A DNA stretch of 64,000 nt from Pteria penguin (taxonomy: Eukaryota; Mollusca; Bivalvia; Pterioida; Pteriidae), in the NCBI GenBank assembly GCA_035048485.1, contig CM068584.1, positions 66,712,179 to 66,776,178 of the forward strand. Direction: 5' to 3'. Shown piece by piece: positions 1 to 11,462 of this stretch (the first letter of the stretch is position 1; the number at the start of each line of letters is the position of its first letter). Position numbers and translations under genes: made by a program. The notes beneath the pieces are model-generated. The model saw nothing but the letters and a program-made list of their open reading frames with translations. It did no database searches and had not been told where the DNA came from.

Positions 1-1154
1 CCTACTGGCTAGTGACTTGAAAAAGTTTTTAGGATGACTGAAAACGGCCAGATTCCAAGCAGAAAATATGGAAAAATAATGGTTCAACTATACCTCTTTT
101 ACCAGTGAACAATTTCAGAAATTTTACATCTGTCGTTTAACGTGGTCAAACACATTCACATAATAAATAAACTTAGTAAATAGATATAGCTCCTCATGAA
201 TTTGATCATCCAGACTTACAATGTTTCCAAAAATTATCTATTTTATTCATTACATAAATAAAATAATGACAAAGACCTTAGACCAGTGATTTCCGTGAAA
301 CAGAATCATAGATGGAATCGCAGAAACAAGAATCTGAAACGAAATTCTCTGTTTTGTTCCCAAAACTTTTATATGTATATATTGCTTCTTTTTCATGAAA
401 ATCCTTTCAAAAAATTATCTAAAACTTTTGCCATTTACAATACTTTTCTCGCAAAACACAATGCTAAGCACAATTTTCCGATATAAAATTCAGTTAGTTT
501 TTCATTTGTTGCAAGGATCAATACCGAAAGCCGAGAATTACAATTTCTAGATGATTTTTATAGTTTAGATTTTAATAAGATAGACACAGTGACAGATCAC
601 AAGAAGTCTAAAAAACATTAGACAAACAAAATGAGTAAAAAATGGCAACTAAGATTGAGGGGTCCGGCACTGAATGCAAACAAGTAAATTTGAAATCTTT
701 CATCAAATCAAAAGAAGTTAGAGATTACTTTATTCTTGATTTTATAAAAATGTGAATCGTTACTGACATTTTCTTGATACTGTTGATAAAATTTATATGC
801 TATCTAAAAATACAAATACTTATTAAAACACATGGACATTTTATACTTCTTTACTTTGCCAAAAAACAGAAAAAATGGAATTTAATAAAACGTTAAATGG
901 AAATCACTAAATTCTAAAACAGAAAATCACTGGCCCTAAGACCCTAAATTTAAAATTGGTTTTAATTACCGTTTCATCTACATAAACAAGAAAATCAGAA
1001 ATTACTGACCTTCCATGTAGATAATGTGATGACAAGAAAGATAACTCTGCAGGAGAGATAACTCTTACTTGAATACCACTGATTATGCTAACCGGGTTAA
1101 AAACTTGAAACCTTTAATTTATGCCATACCTTTTCTCATGTTATTTCATACAAT
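1..1154. other. No gene seen: 3' flank of a minus-strand gene
   Basis: AT-rich sequence downstream (on the minus strand) of the terminal exon that ends at 1155. The one ORF here (286-486, 66 codons) has no recognisable domain and lies in sequence with chance-like composition. Two GATAACTCT motifs near 1040-1070 resemble the motif that heads the amplified repeat at 33-46 kb. I see no RNA gene or clear transposon end. Confidence 0.5.
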
Positions 1155-1273
1155 TCAGTTCTGACTTCTCAGTTTACATCTAAATCTGATCAGCCAATCC
1201 CCAGTCTCACAATACGGTATGGAAGACATGTCGACTTCATTATCCTTGAACTCCGACAACACATATTCCTTCC
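1155..1273 (-). CDS. Terminal coding exon of an unidentified host gene
   Basis: Read on the minus strand, a pyrimidine-rich tract ending in TTTTATTTTAG (acceptor at 1274-1275) is followed by 119 bases. Of its three frames only one stays open: after two bases that complete a split codon it gives 38 residues, beginning KEYVLSEFKDNEVD and ending KLRSQN, then TGA at 1157-1155. The residue mix (acidic stretch, Trp, Cys) looks like real protein. The phase matches the upstream exon at 1957-1997, whose last base is a lone G, so the junction codon is GGG. I do not recognise the family. No start or domain can be given because the upstream part of the gene is unresolved. Alternative: a chance acceptor plus short ORF, which the in-phase neighbour makes less likely. 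Confidence 0.5.
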
Positions 1274-1370
1274 CTAAAATAAAAATATAATGTATGATAC
1301 TTATATTAGAATCAAAATTCACAACTAATGCTTATCTACATTTTATTAGATCTTTTTTGTTATACAGTTT

Positions 1371-1735
1371 TTTCCCATATGAGCATGTATCTGACGTCAA
1401 ATCATTGTGACGTCAACAAGTTCTATGGAAACTGGTGTAAAATTATGGGAATTGATATAGAAATTTTATGACATCACAATGGTATGACATCAGGGTCCGG
1501 CGCCATAAACTGAGAATATACTGAGGTCAAAAATTTCATTTTAATTTATTCCATTATCAAACGTTCAAATAAATTTTAATGCAGAATGGTTTAATCCTAT
1601 TTATCAGTAGAATAAAACTAAATAAAATCCAAATCCCAGTTATTAATTCATTGATGAACAGAAGAATATGAATTTTTGACTTAAGTATATTCTCCGTTTA
1701 TGACGCCGGACCCAGATACCTGCTCATATGGGAAA
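1371..1735. mobile_element. Fold-back MITE with TTTCCCATATGAGCA ends
   Basis: The left end TTTCCCATATGAGCATGTAT (from 1371) is mirrored at the right end (to 1735) as the reverse complement with one change. Inside, a second inverted pair is visible: GGGTCCGGCGCCATAAACTG near 1493 against its complement ending near 1713. The element is 365 bp with no coding capacity, typical of a non-autonomous DNA transposon. It lies in the intron between the exons at 1155-1273 and 1957-1997. No convincing target duplication could be fixed. Confidence 0.6.
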
Positions 1736-1956
1736 TAACTCTGTATTACGTAAAGATCCAATACTGCAGGATGTACTTCATCCTCTGATACAAGTGTATC
1801 TCATTGATACTGGACAATGTGTTCTTATCACCTTTGCATGTACATTGTTCCTTTTATGTAAAGAACACATATTGCAATTTGCTAACATGTAAGGTAACGC
1901 ACAGAAGTTAATCATTAGTTCTTCTCCTTATCTACCAGTCTACGCCAAAAACTTAC

Positions 1957-1997
1957 CACCTCCAGGTGGGACCTGTGTGGTTAAGTGCCGCACAGGG
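1957..1997 (-). CDS. 41-bp internal coding exon of the same host gene
   Basis: On the minus strand an acceptor (CTTTGGTTCAG, preceded by CTCTCCTTTTT) is followed by 41 bases and then a consensus donor, GTG|GTAAGTTTTT (GT at 1956-1955). In the phase forced by the terminal exon, the bases read C-CCT-GTG-CGG and give PVRHLTTQVPPGG with no stop, ending in a single G that joins the GG of the exon at 1273. The joined tail is 52 residues. A short proline/glycine segment followed by an acidic stretch does not identify a family. The agreement of both splice sites and phase is the main support. Confidence 0.5.
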
Positions 1998-1999
1998 CT

Positions 2000-2766
2000 G
2001 AACCAAAGTTTGTCAGTTTAAAAAGGAGAGCAACATTTAATTATCGACACAAAATTGTTTTCTCAGACAAATTTGATTATCCAGAAGTCATTTTCATACA
2101 AAAACCATCAGCATATTCTTCATCATGTGTTAAAAATAAAAACCAGTGCCCAGTTTTTCTGATAACTTTTTTACATCACTGACCACAAAGGTTAGCATAG
2201 CCTATCTAAACTTTCCCTAGCTTGAAGAAAATTCTATCAGCCAATCAAAAAGTCTTTGATTTAGTTAATTTAAATTAATTTTTCTTTCATATTCATAATT
2301 CATTGTTGTACAAGTTATAATTATAATATTGGTCACATTGGTACTAAATAATGCGTATTGAAAAGCATTTCATTTGACTAAGACATATCTGCAATTTGCA
2401 GGAGTGAAAACATACGCTCCCCTCATGATATGATACTTATTCTACTAGTGATACAATGATTTTTGAAATGAATTATACTTCCTAAAATTGCTCATTACGT
2501 AGTTTCATTGAAACATAATTGGGAAATGTACATCACCTTTTTCAGTCAACATACATCCACCAACTTGTATAGGATCAAAGAGCACCTGTTAAATGCCTTG
2601 CATTCTAAAATATAGACAGAAACCGATAAACCACATCCTATTTTCACAACTTTTTAATTTCTTTATCCAATTGAGCACAGGATTACCAGTAAATAACTTC
2701 CTTGGTCAATAGAATATTAATTTGTGTTAAGATAATCTATCTGACACCAGATGTATTCATACATGT
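2000..2766. other. Probable intron; nothing firm inside
   Basis: AT-rich sequence upstream (minus strand) of the 41-bp exon. A good acceptor (TGTCTATATTTTAG, minus strand, near 2619) is followed by a short open stretch with only weak donors, so I do not call an exon. The 65-codon plus-strand ORF at 1985-2182 overlaps the splice acceptor and has no family features. Confidence 0.4.
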
Positions 2767-3042
2767 ATTGATTGACTGATTATTGTTTTACGTCACTCCA
2801 CGATTATTCCATGTATATGGTGACGGCATCTGCCTGATGCATTGCATACAAATTTAGACCTTTGCAATGGGCCCACCCAAAGTGGTTAGGGATCTTTTAT
2901 AAGCTACGCCTACCGTGACATGGGACCTCAGTTTTTACTGTGTCATCCGAAAGACAGAACACTGGTGCGCCCACGGTGGGAGTCGAACCCAGGAACTTCC
3001 GGTCACAAACTGAGCACTTCCTCCACTGGGCCACACCGGCTT
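2767..3042 (-). repeat. tRNA-derived SINE, full-length copy
   Basis: Minus-strand SINE. The tRNA-like head is at the right: read on the minus strand it starts AAGCCGGTGTGGCCCAGTGG (A-box-like) followed by a B-box-like GGGTTCGACTCCC. The body runs through a conserved core with GGTCCCATGTCACGG and GGGTGGGCCCATTGC, then a TTACGTC motif. It ends in an (AATC)n-type tail, seen here on the plus strand as TTGATTGACTGATTATTG. The same family occurs at 32174-32450 (minus) and 57715-57978 (plus), with a damaged copy at 4925-5150. This is a Pol III-transcribed retroposon mobilised by a LINE; it is not a tRNA gene. Confidence 0.85.
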
Positions 3043-3313
3043 AATGTAATCTGAAGCTGTACTTAAAAGATATAAAGAAATGGGCAGTAAAGATTATAAA
3101 ATGAAATTCTTGTAATTTTGATCAATTCAAACAGAAAATCAGACTAATGTACGAAACACAAAATCAAAACTGATGAATTGAAATCATTATAGCCCTTGTA
3201 ATTTGTCATCTTTTGATCTCGAGACATTGATAGTTTTTTACCAGACAGTCAGGCTATTTCAAAAATAAATTCTAGAAGCTTGAGAAAAATTTTTGGTAAC
3301 CTCAGGTGTCGGG
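3043..3313. other. Unassigned AT-rich sequence
   Basis: No gene or repeat boundary recognised. A near-perfect direct repeat GGTGTCGGGCTAGTGA occurs twice, at about 3305-3320 and 3336-3352, touching the end of the next candidate exon. Confidence 0.4.
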
Positions 3314-3506
3314 CTAGTGATGTTTTGCTAGCTTTGGGTGTCGGGCTAGTGAGTTTTCATGAAAACTGGGAGCCTTAATGTCTTCAGAATATAAATCGTT
3401 ATTTCCCCAGTCACCTGCCTCTTCTTCAAGTTTATGATCTTTATTCTCTACTGTTCCTCGGTGCCTCTGTCTTTCTAAGCTGTCACTTGGTCCCTCTGGA
3501 CTTTGA
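3314..3506 (-). CDS. Candidate 3' exon, low-complexity charged peptide
   Basis: On the minus strand an acceptor (TACTATATTTTCAG, AG at 3508-3507) leads into an open frame of 63 residues ending at TAG (3316-3314). It starts QSPEGPSDSLERQRHRG and contains an acidic run LEEEAGDW. Such Ser/Glu/Arg-rich sequence is plausible for a disordered protein tail. A usable internal donor, GCAG|GTGACT near 3410, would make the exon shorter and could link it to the downstream exons at 1957-1997 and 1155-1273, but I could not close the phase without a further unseen exon. Two copies of a 16-bp direct repeat lie over the 3' end. It may belong to the same gene, to a neighbour, or to none. Confidence 0.3.
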
Positions 3507-4924
3507 CTGAAAATATAGTAAATGTAATTTTGAATTTCAATATGTTCTTTGACAGTTAAAATAATCACTAGTATATCTAAACAAGAATTACGTAAATAGC
3601 CTGCATGTGTGTGAAGCAAGTAGCAATTATACATTAAGAAGTTTCATTAGATTTTGATGCCAGTCGTTTTTCTTACCAAGCAAATGTTTATTAATCTCTC
3701 AGGGTCAAAGTTCATTGTAAGGAAGTTATTAAGGGTATTCTCAAATAACCCAGTTCCTCTGTTGATGGTATTTATTCAATTAATATCTGAGAATGTTGTG
3801 TCACACTGTACACTGGTAGGTCGGAGGGTGAGAAACAAATACATTGCTACCATCAGCAGTGAGAAATCATGACTATACAGATGGTGCCACGATAGTTGTT
3901 CCAGCTTTGTTCCTTGTGTGGTAAAATCGGATAAATAAGCACTGTTTACTAAAAGGAATTAAAGTAATAGTACATCATAATGAAAAAGATCATACATTTA
4001 AACTTTAATTCTGTCCACTGACAGAAAATGACAAAATATGTACAGTGATGATGCATTAATCCAGGTTCTGGTAGTCTGGAAATTCCCCTTATCTGGACAG
4101 AAAGTATGGGAATAGATTTCTCAATGGATTGGACCGATAATCCAGAAATCTGTTTTCCAGATATAAAAACATTTATGGTATGGATTTCCAATATTTCGTT
4201 GCAACTGACGCATTAATCTGGACAAATTCCCTATCTACTACGCATAGATGTAGTAAATTAACCATTTTAAGTAACTGATGAAGCCATGCCTTGACCCTTT
4301 TGATTGCTTGTTTCACATGCGGTACATTAATTATCTGTCCATTAGGGCTGGGTATTGGGGTAAATCAAATTTACTGCAATATATAGCAATATCAATTAAT
4401 TTCAAAATTTCTTTGTTTTTCAGTGGAAAACAGGAAATTTGGGATGTACAGCAAAAAATCAGCATTACACAGAATGTATGGAATAAGCATAACAATAGTA
4501 ATCAGTAGATTGAACTTTAAATACTCTGTTGTCACAGTGGTGTGCTCCTTACACTATAAATCTGATGTTAAAGAGAGATAACTCTAGATAATAAAAGATA
4601 ATGAAATATCGAACCTGAACAGATAAAAAAAACGTATTGCAATACGTAAACATATTTTTTCATATTGAAAACCCCCAAAAAATTACCATGCACTGATATG
4701 GCATTAGGTTCAGTCTATCTTACAATAAACGGCATTGGGTACCATCAAATGTCATGTAAACTATCAATGATTGCTTTAGAATAGGTCAGTACAAGTTTAC
4801 TTATAGGAGATATGTAACTTGACGACTTCACTACTCAAACAGATCAATCTATGGCAAAGTTTAAGTAGAAAGGGTAAGTACTAAAGTAAAATCAGATTTA
4901 CTTGCTTGTATCTTTTTTATGTGA
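3507..4924. other. No gene recognised
   Basis: Short ORFs on both strands (up to 80 codons) have no domain signature and compositions expected of AT-rich noncoding DNA. A GAGATAACTCT motif occurs near 4573. Otherwise I see no repeat structure. Confidence 0.4.
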
Positions 4925-5150
4925 CACCATGCTTAAATAATTTATCTGGAGACAGCATGAACTTGATGTATTGCATGGAAACATAGATCTATGATAGATG
5001 CACCACAACACTGAGGGATCGTAAACACGCCATAGTTTCCTGTGATATGGGACCTCTATTTTAATGGCCTCATACAGACAACAACACACTGACGAACTGA
5101 TGGTGAAAATCAAACCTGGCACTGCTTCGCCACAATATGCCGGCACAAAA
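4925..5150 (-). repeat. Degraded SINE copy
   Basis: Order and wording match the SINE at 2767-3042 with many substitutions: ACTGAGGGATCGTAAACACG, then TGATATGGGACCTC, then a worn B box (AAAATCAAACCTGGC on plus) and CCACAATATGCCGGC where the head begins. The tail half is missing or unreadable. It is an old insertion of the same family. Confidence 0.6.
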
Positions 5151-7355
5151 TTAAATTACAATCATTTGTATAAAAATTGTGTCTCCGATATATCTTTCTT
5201 GTGTTTTCCCCCAACATTTTATTTCCACTAAATATGTACATGTGTAATTACATAATAAATAAATTATTGAAATGCAACATATAGATTAGAGGATATGACT
5301 CAATTACAGTTTATCTGCCCCTTAAAGAGAACTTTATATTACAGTCGACCTTTGGTAACTCAAGGTGTTCAGGACCTATGAAATCACTTCGAGTTTCAGT
5401 TGGTTCGAGTTATGGAAGTTGTGGAAATTCGTGGGAAATTAGAAAGGGAAAGATTAAGCATTATTACCCATGTACGTATTGTACTACTGTAATACTAAAA
5501 ACAGCAAAAAGGCGATATAATATTCTGAATTTATTCAATTCAAATGTATATCATGTCAATATCATCTAGCTATTTAAATAAATAATAAAAACATGCATAA
5601 CATGGAGATCTGCCCTTTAAAAGCCATTCTATCAGCTTTGACACTGTTCAATGATGTCATGGGCTTGGCTCAACATCTTAGATGAAGCTACTGTTTAAAA
5701 TTTGCAGCTTGTATAATTCAAGACAATTTTCACTAGAAGCAGTTTTTACTAACCTTTTCTCATAATTACAGCAGTTAAAATCAAAATAAATCTTCTACAG
5801 ATAATAACGATAATACCCTGATTGTTACTAATGTGGATGAAACATGTAATATACGATCCTATACACAAATCCGTTAATCCGTCAAACTTGGACGCACATA
5901 ACTGTGTAATTTTAACTGCTATGTAAACAAGCCAAATGCATTCTATCCTGTTATTTGCTTTGAATTTCCGAAGGCAAAATACCATGAGCTTTGGAAGGTG
6001 AAATTAAGTAGAAATTTGTCATTGTCATTTGTCAATTTCAGAAGTTTGAGTTTGAAAAGGCAAATAGCATTAAAATATTTAAAATTTTCTTGGGATCTTA
6101 GGATGACTTCAAGTTTCCGAGGGTTTTGAGTTTTCGATGTTCGAGTTATCGAAATTCGACTGTACATACATACTAAAATATACAATATAAATCCTTATAT
6201 TGTACACATACTACAGAACACAGTATGTAAATACTTGATAACATTCTTATAAAAACACATATTGTTATAGGGTATCACTGAAAGCATCAGAGATCATTTT
6301 AAAGAGGTCAATGCAGATAACTTGGTTATAGTTTATTCTTTGTATAATTTGATAATAATTTAAAATGGAGTGTGTCATAAATACATCTAAATCAGAGATA
6401 GTCATATTTGTCCCTTTCATGCCCATATATCTTTCTATTGTTTCCCTTTTATTGAATGTTATTCTCATTTGTATGAATCGTGTTTCCAAAATATATTTCT
6501 ATTATTTCTTCTTTATTTAACGTTATTTTTATTATACTGATGAACATAGGAATATATGTAGTAACACATGAAGTGTTTCATAGGCAACTGTTATTTTAGG
6601 ATAAGTGGTCACTTATTTAGACAAACTCAAACTGGTTTAGATAGTTTTAAAAATAAATTTGCTTCAGTTTATAATGATAGAAAACATAAAACAATAAGTA
6701 AATATTCAAACGTGTATATAGGCCATCTGTTTAAAACCATATCTTTATTTTTTGCTTTTCTTTGTGCTATTGGGGATAAAGATCTGGCGCAACCCTGTAA
6801 GGGGTCATGTTCTGGTGAACTCTGGTGAACCCTGTAAGACTATTAGTGGATCAGCTACAAATTCCTAGGAATGAAATTAACATCCCCTGTGTTCGTATGT
6901 TTCACTTCAGTGTAAGCATGACCTACAAAGTAGTTTTTAAACAGTGTTTGTTACAAATTGTGTCACTTGCATGTGCCTAGCCAAGTGATAATGGTTTTGG
7001 TGACTGAAATGTCATCCAAGTCCACCAGAACATGAAACTTTACGGGTTTTGCCACATCTTTATATGCAATGGGTCAAACAGAGAAGCGGAATAAAGATAT
7101 GGTTTTAATCAGATTGCTATATAAGAAAACAATCTTTTTCCATGCAAGAAACTGCATATGCTCCTATACACTATAAACACATGATCTTTGCACTGTAAAG
7201 CTCTGGATAAATACAAATGTATAATGATCTGGTATTCTGAAAAATCTGTTTTTCCTGAAAAATTGGCTGGGAACAAACGTATCCAGATAAATGGACCTTC
7301 ATTGCATGTCATTTATGACAGCTTTATACATGTATTTAATTTGTAATGTGTGCCG
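5151..7355. other. No gene recognised; probable intron or intergenic DNA
   Basis: Several ORFs of 60-86 codons are scattered over both strands without recognisable domains. A minus-strand segment at about 5754-5827 is bounded by an acceptor-like and a donor-like site (AAAAG|GTTAGT) and encodes a hydrophobic stretch (GIIVIICRRFILILTAVI), but two arginines interrupt it and there is no second line of support. 'ACTCGAGTT'-like text near 5345-5410 and 6120-6160 suggests further old repeats. Confidence 0.35.
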
Positions 7356-7357
7356 TA

Positions 7358-8281
7358 TTCACTCATGTATAATAAGCACTTTTTTTCATAAAATCTTACT
7401 TCGATTTTCCAGGTGTGTATTATACACAAGATCTAAAACAAGAACCTTTTTTTCCAGACATAAGAATTCATATTTCCATAGCGATATTGCCGTAAATGTC
7501 CGCTGACAACGATTAGAACATGACTATTAGAGTTTGGGAACCCTCACTTGACCACTGAAATGGATTTTAGACACTTGATAAAGAGATTATCATTTCAGTT
7601 TTACCTCCTTGTGTTGAACACTTTACAATTTGTGCTGAAATGAAGATGTTTTTACAAATGAGAATAGCATGTTTTAAAATAACAAGTGCCAATGCAATCC
7701 AATTATCTTATCATCGTCAATCAAGGTGAAATGGCTTCACGGTCAAACAATCAGCCATCGCCATACACCCTGCTGGGATAATTGGTTGTTTGCATTTCTT
7801 CTACCTTTAGTGCTGTGTTAATCAATTTATTTTGTACAAAGGTTGACACTTCGGGATGAGGAGTGTAAAATATATAGAAAATGACGGCTGTGTTTCATTA
7901 TCGGTATTTTACCAAGAGTACTAACAGGGACATATATAACACATATATACATGTTCCTGATACTAATTACAATTTTATTAACCATTCTTTCCTTTTCTTT
8001 CTATCAACACAGTTTTTGGATCACAAATTAATTTTATTACGGAAGTTGGGTTTTTCCATTCATTGAACATCCTAAGGTTCAGACGCGTAACCAATTGTGT
8101 TTTCCGTAAAGTGAAATCTGTAATATAGAGATTTTTTCTATGTAAACTTGAGGTTTTTGATCACCTGCTTATCCAGCAATTTTACATGCGTATTATACAC
8201 GAGATGTAGACTTTTTCTTCAATTATTTTCCAAAAGTTGGGGGTGCGTATTATACACGGATGCGTACTATACACGAGTGAA
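7358..8281. mobile_element. TA-flanked DNA transposon, TTCACTCGTGTATA ends (copy 1)
   Basis: The left end reads TTCACTCATGTATAATAAGC and the right end is its inverted form (GCGTACTATACACGAGTGAA), flanked on both sides by TA (7356-7357 and 8282-8283). That fits Tc1/mariner/pogo-type insertion. The 924-bp body has no transposase frame. A 786-bp sister copy lies at 44246-45031 with the same order of internal blocks. This copy carries about 120 extra bases near 7770-7890 that the sister lacks. Non-autonomous. Confidence 0.75.
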
Positions 8282-8283
8282 TA

Positions 8284-9412
8284 CGGTATCTACACACAGA
8301 TAGAAGGCCATGACACCCTGGAAACCAATGTGCCAAATTTATCAAAACTTACCTTTTGTATAGAAATAGAAGTCATTTAAGGGTCCTTTAATCTTCAAGA
8401 CCGTCTTCACTGACATCTTACTCTGGATTTACCTCTATGTGTGGCTGTAGTGTATTACTGTACTGTTTTACCACTGATGTTACTTCTTCCAACTAAATTC
8501 TGAAAGGCAAAGATTTATGTTTTAACTTTGCCTAATGTACTAAAATGGAGTATTGCAACTACTAAAATCCATAACGTTTCCATTTAGTAACCTATCAAAT
8601 CCATTGTTCTCAATGTGGGCAACTTATGTCATAATTATGATATCATAACAATCACAAAGTGCGTGTATGTTGACGAATTGTCATTGTGATACTCTGTATA
8701 TATAAACCTATTTCTTAAGATAAGACTTGCAATTTGAACTACAAAGATGTAAAAAATGAAAGCATAGTACAGTGCAAGTACATGTATTTACTTTTTTACA
8801 ATCTAATAATGTACATTGCAGATATATGAGAAAGAACATTTCATATACATGTAGCATCATATTTGTACATGCCCCATTATGTAAAATGTTAACTAGACTA
8901 CTGTCAGGAAGGACCACGCCTAAGACTTTTACAGTAAACAGCAGCATGATTTCTCATAATATTCAATTCAATTTAATCTTCAAAATTGAAAGGCTTCTTG
9001 CCCTCATTCATCCAAATATTTTGTATCAAATTTATGAAAATTGTTCAAAAGAAACTCAAGTTATCATGTGCTGAAGAATGTGCTGACAGACAGACAGACA
9101 GACAGACAGAAAGACAGACAAACAGAGAGACTACTATAGCACACCCACCATATAGAGGGGCCCTAAATAGCCTCAGTATGTAAAATACTAAATACAAACA
9201 GAACTAAATAAATCATAGCTAATCTCATTATAACTCAATCTATGTATTAGCTCCACCCATTAATTACATCATTATAATACATGTGCCATAGCAGTATTCA
9301 TGGAAAATAAATACCACCATCCTCTCATTTAGAGAAATATGGTGAAAATGGAATTCTAATGCATTTTGTTTGTAACACGCAATATCAATGGCTGTCCGAT
9401 TTAAAAACTAAA
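8284..9412. other. No gene; contains a (GACA)n tract
   Basis: AT-rich sequence. The overlapping ORFs at 8708-9183 have no domain. The segment from about 8980 to 9180, with a GACA run followed by ACTATAGCACACCC, has the layout of interspersed repeats common in molluscan introns. Confidence 0.45.
9085..9128. repeat. (GACA)n microsatellite
   Basis: About ten near-perfect GACA units, ending in AAACAGAGAGAC. The tract is the tail part of a larger interspersed repeat; similar tracts recur at 30530, 31790, 32555, 33845 and 58745. Confidence 0.85.
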
Positions 9413-9500
9413 CGATACCCTGCAGTTTTTCATATGGCTTCATGATACCCTGCAGTTTTTCACATGACTTCATGATACGCTGCAGTTTTTGATTTGTGAT
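9413..9500. repeat. Three ~31-bp direct repeats (GATACCCTGCAGTTTTT)
   Basis: GATACCCTGCAGTTTTT occurs at about 9414, 9445 and, with one change (GATACGCTGCAG), at 9476, each followed by a CATATGGCTTCAT-like spacer. The wording GATACCCTG recurs inside the fold-back element at 9621-9781, so the two may derive from one family. Confidence 0.7.
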
Positions 9501-9620
9501 GTCACAATACCCTACATTTTGATATGACATCACAGTGATTAGTGACTTGGCTTATAAAACTGTAACTCTGTGCATATTACCTCCAGTTGTAACTATTTTT
9601 ATCAAATGCATTAGAATAGA

Positions 9621-9781
9621 GTTACCATGCTTGTGTGTTATAAAACCTGACAGGGTATCAGCGAATACCCTGTCAGAAATTTCCGTTTCACAGTTCGGCT
9701 AATGCCTCACAGTGAAATTCAATTTCTGGCAGGGTATTTGCCGATACCCTGTCAGTTTTTGTAAAACACAAGCATGGTAAC
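9621..9781. mobile_element. 161-bp fold-back MITE with nested hairpins
   Basis: The ends GTTACCATGCTTGTGT and ACACAAGCATGGTAAC are inverted copies, so the whole element can fold on itself. Each arm also contains its own palindrome: CTGACAGGGTATC against GATACCCTGTCAG on either side of short loops, giving a multi-branched cruciform. No coding. The outer GTTAC/GTAAC could include a short target duplication but this is ambiguous. Confidence 0.75.
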
Positions 9782-10469
9782 CCCTAAATATTAACACTCT
9801 GACCTGGTGTTTCATCAATGTTACTTAGAATAAAAATTATCTGTGCAGCTCATGAAATGCTGCAAAGAAGTTGACTACATTGTAAGTACCTGGCTTTCCC
9901 CTGGAGACAATGGTAAGTTGGGTTGACTGATGGTATTTTATGCCACTTTCAACTATATTTCACTCATACTGTGACATGCAAATGGGAGAAAACTTTTCTC
10001 TGAAATATTCATCACAATAGTATGACCTAGAATTGCACCCAGGACCTTTTTTAAATCTTAAATCTTTACATTTACATTATCCAATTTTTTAACATGTAAC
10101 TTTTAAGCAAAACACAGAAGCTCATCTCTAGATTTCAGAGATGTCATCCTCATCATGATACATACAGTTTACTATGTTTCTCATAGTTACAAAAAAACCT
10201 TATGTTCAGGAAATTCTTCCTTTTAGAGGCTGACATCATCAGAGACTGATACAGAACAGAAGAAGTCTGTCACTACCACTGGGACCTTGGACCAACTTCA
10301 GGGATGGTCATCTATCTGGAAACAGGATGTTGTATACCAGGAAGTAAACTTTTCTGAAAGTCGAAGAAAACGATGAAATACCAATTAAACTGATAAATCA
10401 ATTCTACAAATTTTATATGTAAAGGGAATTTTTGCTAGCCTTTTTTTTTTCTTTTCATCAGTTTCAGGA
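9782..10469. other. No gene recognised
   Basis: Plain AT-rich sequence without long ORFs, leading into the minisatellites. A T10 tract at 10441-10450 precedes the first array. Confidence 0.4.
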
Positions 10470-10849
10470 ATATATATCACATACTGAATACAAAAATATC
10501 ACATACTGAATACGGAAATATCACATACTGAATACGGAAATATCACATACTGAATACGGAAATATCACATACTGAATACAGAAATATCACATACTGAATA
10601 CAGAAATATCACATACTGAATACAGAAATATCACATACTGAATACAGAAATATCACATACTGAATACAGAAATATCACATACAGAATACAGAAATATCAC
10701 ATACTGAATACAGAAATATCACATACAGAATACAGAAATATCACATACTGAATACAGAAATATCACATACAGAATACAGAAATATCACATACTGAATACA
10801 GAAATATCACATACAGAATACAGAAATATCACATACAGAATACAGAATC
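10470..10849. repeat. 22-bp minisatellite, about 17 units
   Basis: The unit is AAATATCACATACTGAATAC plus AG or GG. Early units carry GG, later ones AG. In the last third, units with CATACTG alternate with CATACAG, so the array is partly a 44-bp higher-order repeat. It shares the octamer TATCACAT with the abutting 19/24-bp array that starts at 10853. Confidence 0.95.
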
Positions 10850-10852
10850 AGA

Positions 10853-11172
10853 ATGGTATCACATTACATTTCCCGGATGGTATCACATTTCCCGGATGGT
10901 ATCACATTACATTTCCCGGATGGTATCACATTTCCCGGATGGTATCACATTACATTTCCCGGATGGTATCACATTTCCCGGATGGTATCACATTACATTT
11001 CCCGGATGGTATCACATTACATTTCCCGGATGGTATCACATTTCCCGGATGGTATCACATTTCCCGGATGGTATCACATTTCCCGGATGGTATCACATTT
11101 CCCGGATGGTATCACATTTCCCGGATGGTATCACATTTCCCGGATGGTATCACATTTCCCGGATGGTATCAC
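10853..11172. repeat. 19/24-bp composite minisatellite
   Basis: There are two monomers. The short one (19 bp) is ATGGTATCACATTTCCCGG. The long one (24 bp) has five extra bases (CATTACATTT in place of CATTT). Their order is L-S-L-S-L-S-L-L and then seven S, followed by a partial unit. The first half is thus a 43-bp higher-order repeat and the second half a homogenised 19-bp array. Long ORFs over it (for example from ATG at 10853, 10896 and 10939) exist because the array lacks stops, not because it encodes a protein. Confidence 0.95.
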
Positions 11173-11462
11173 AGTTTGTATATATCACATAAATAGAGAC
11201 TGTAGTCTCATTCAACCAGATGCTCGATTACATATGTATCTCCGTAACCGAACTGAGGCTGGAGTTTTATGGAGGCAGCCAAGCGTCTGGTTTGAACAGA
11301 CTATGGAGATTTGCTATTTTGCTGTGTGTAGTGAATCACCAGTCACAATATCAATAGACAGTCATAAAATTCTAATAAATATACAATTAATGCAGATACT
11401 CCATATCAATACCTCTTTATTCACTTATTGCCATTATTAATGCCAATTCCTGTCCCATCATT
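11173..11462. other. Short unique segment after the minisatellite
   Basis: No splice-supported exon or repeat recognised. The open frame running in from the array has no domain. Confidence 0.35.

Noticed and set aside
5749..5985. Minus-strand ORF with a hydrophobic stretch as a membrane-protein exon
   Set aside because: Two arginines interrupt the hydrophobic run, the donor is weak, and phase does not fit the exons downstream.
3654..8947. Numerous 60-90-codon ORFs on both strands
   Set aside because: Expected by chance in AT-rich DNA; no splice support, domains or conserved duplicates.
10470..11172. CRISPR-like array of short regular repeats
   Set aside because: Units are contiguous with no unique spacers, and the organism is an animal. 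These are minisatellites.
10853..11440. 195-codon ORF across the 19/24-bp array
   Set aside because: The frame is open only because the repeat lacks stops; three staggered starts give equivalent ORFs, and the unique part after the array has no domain.
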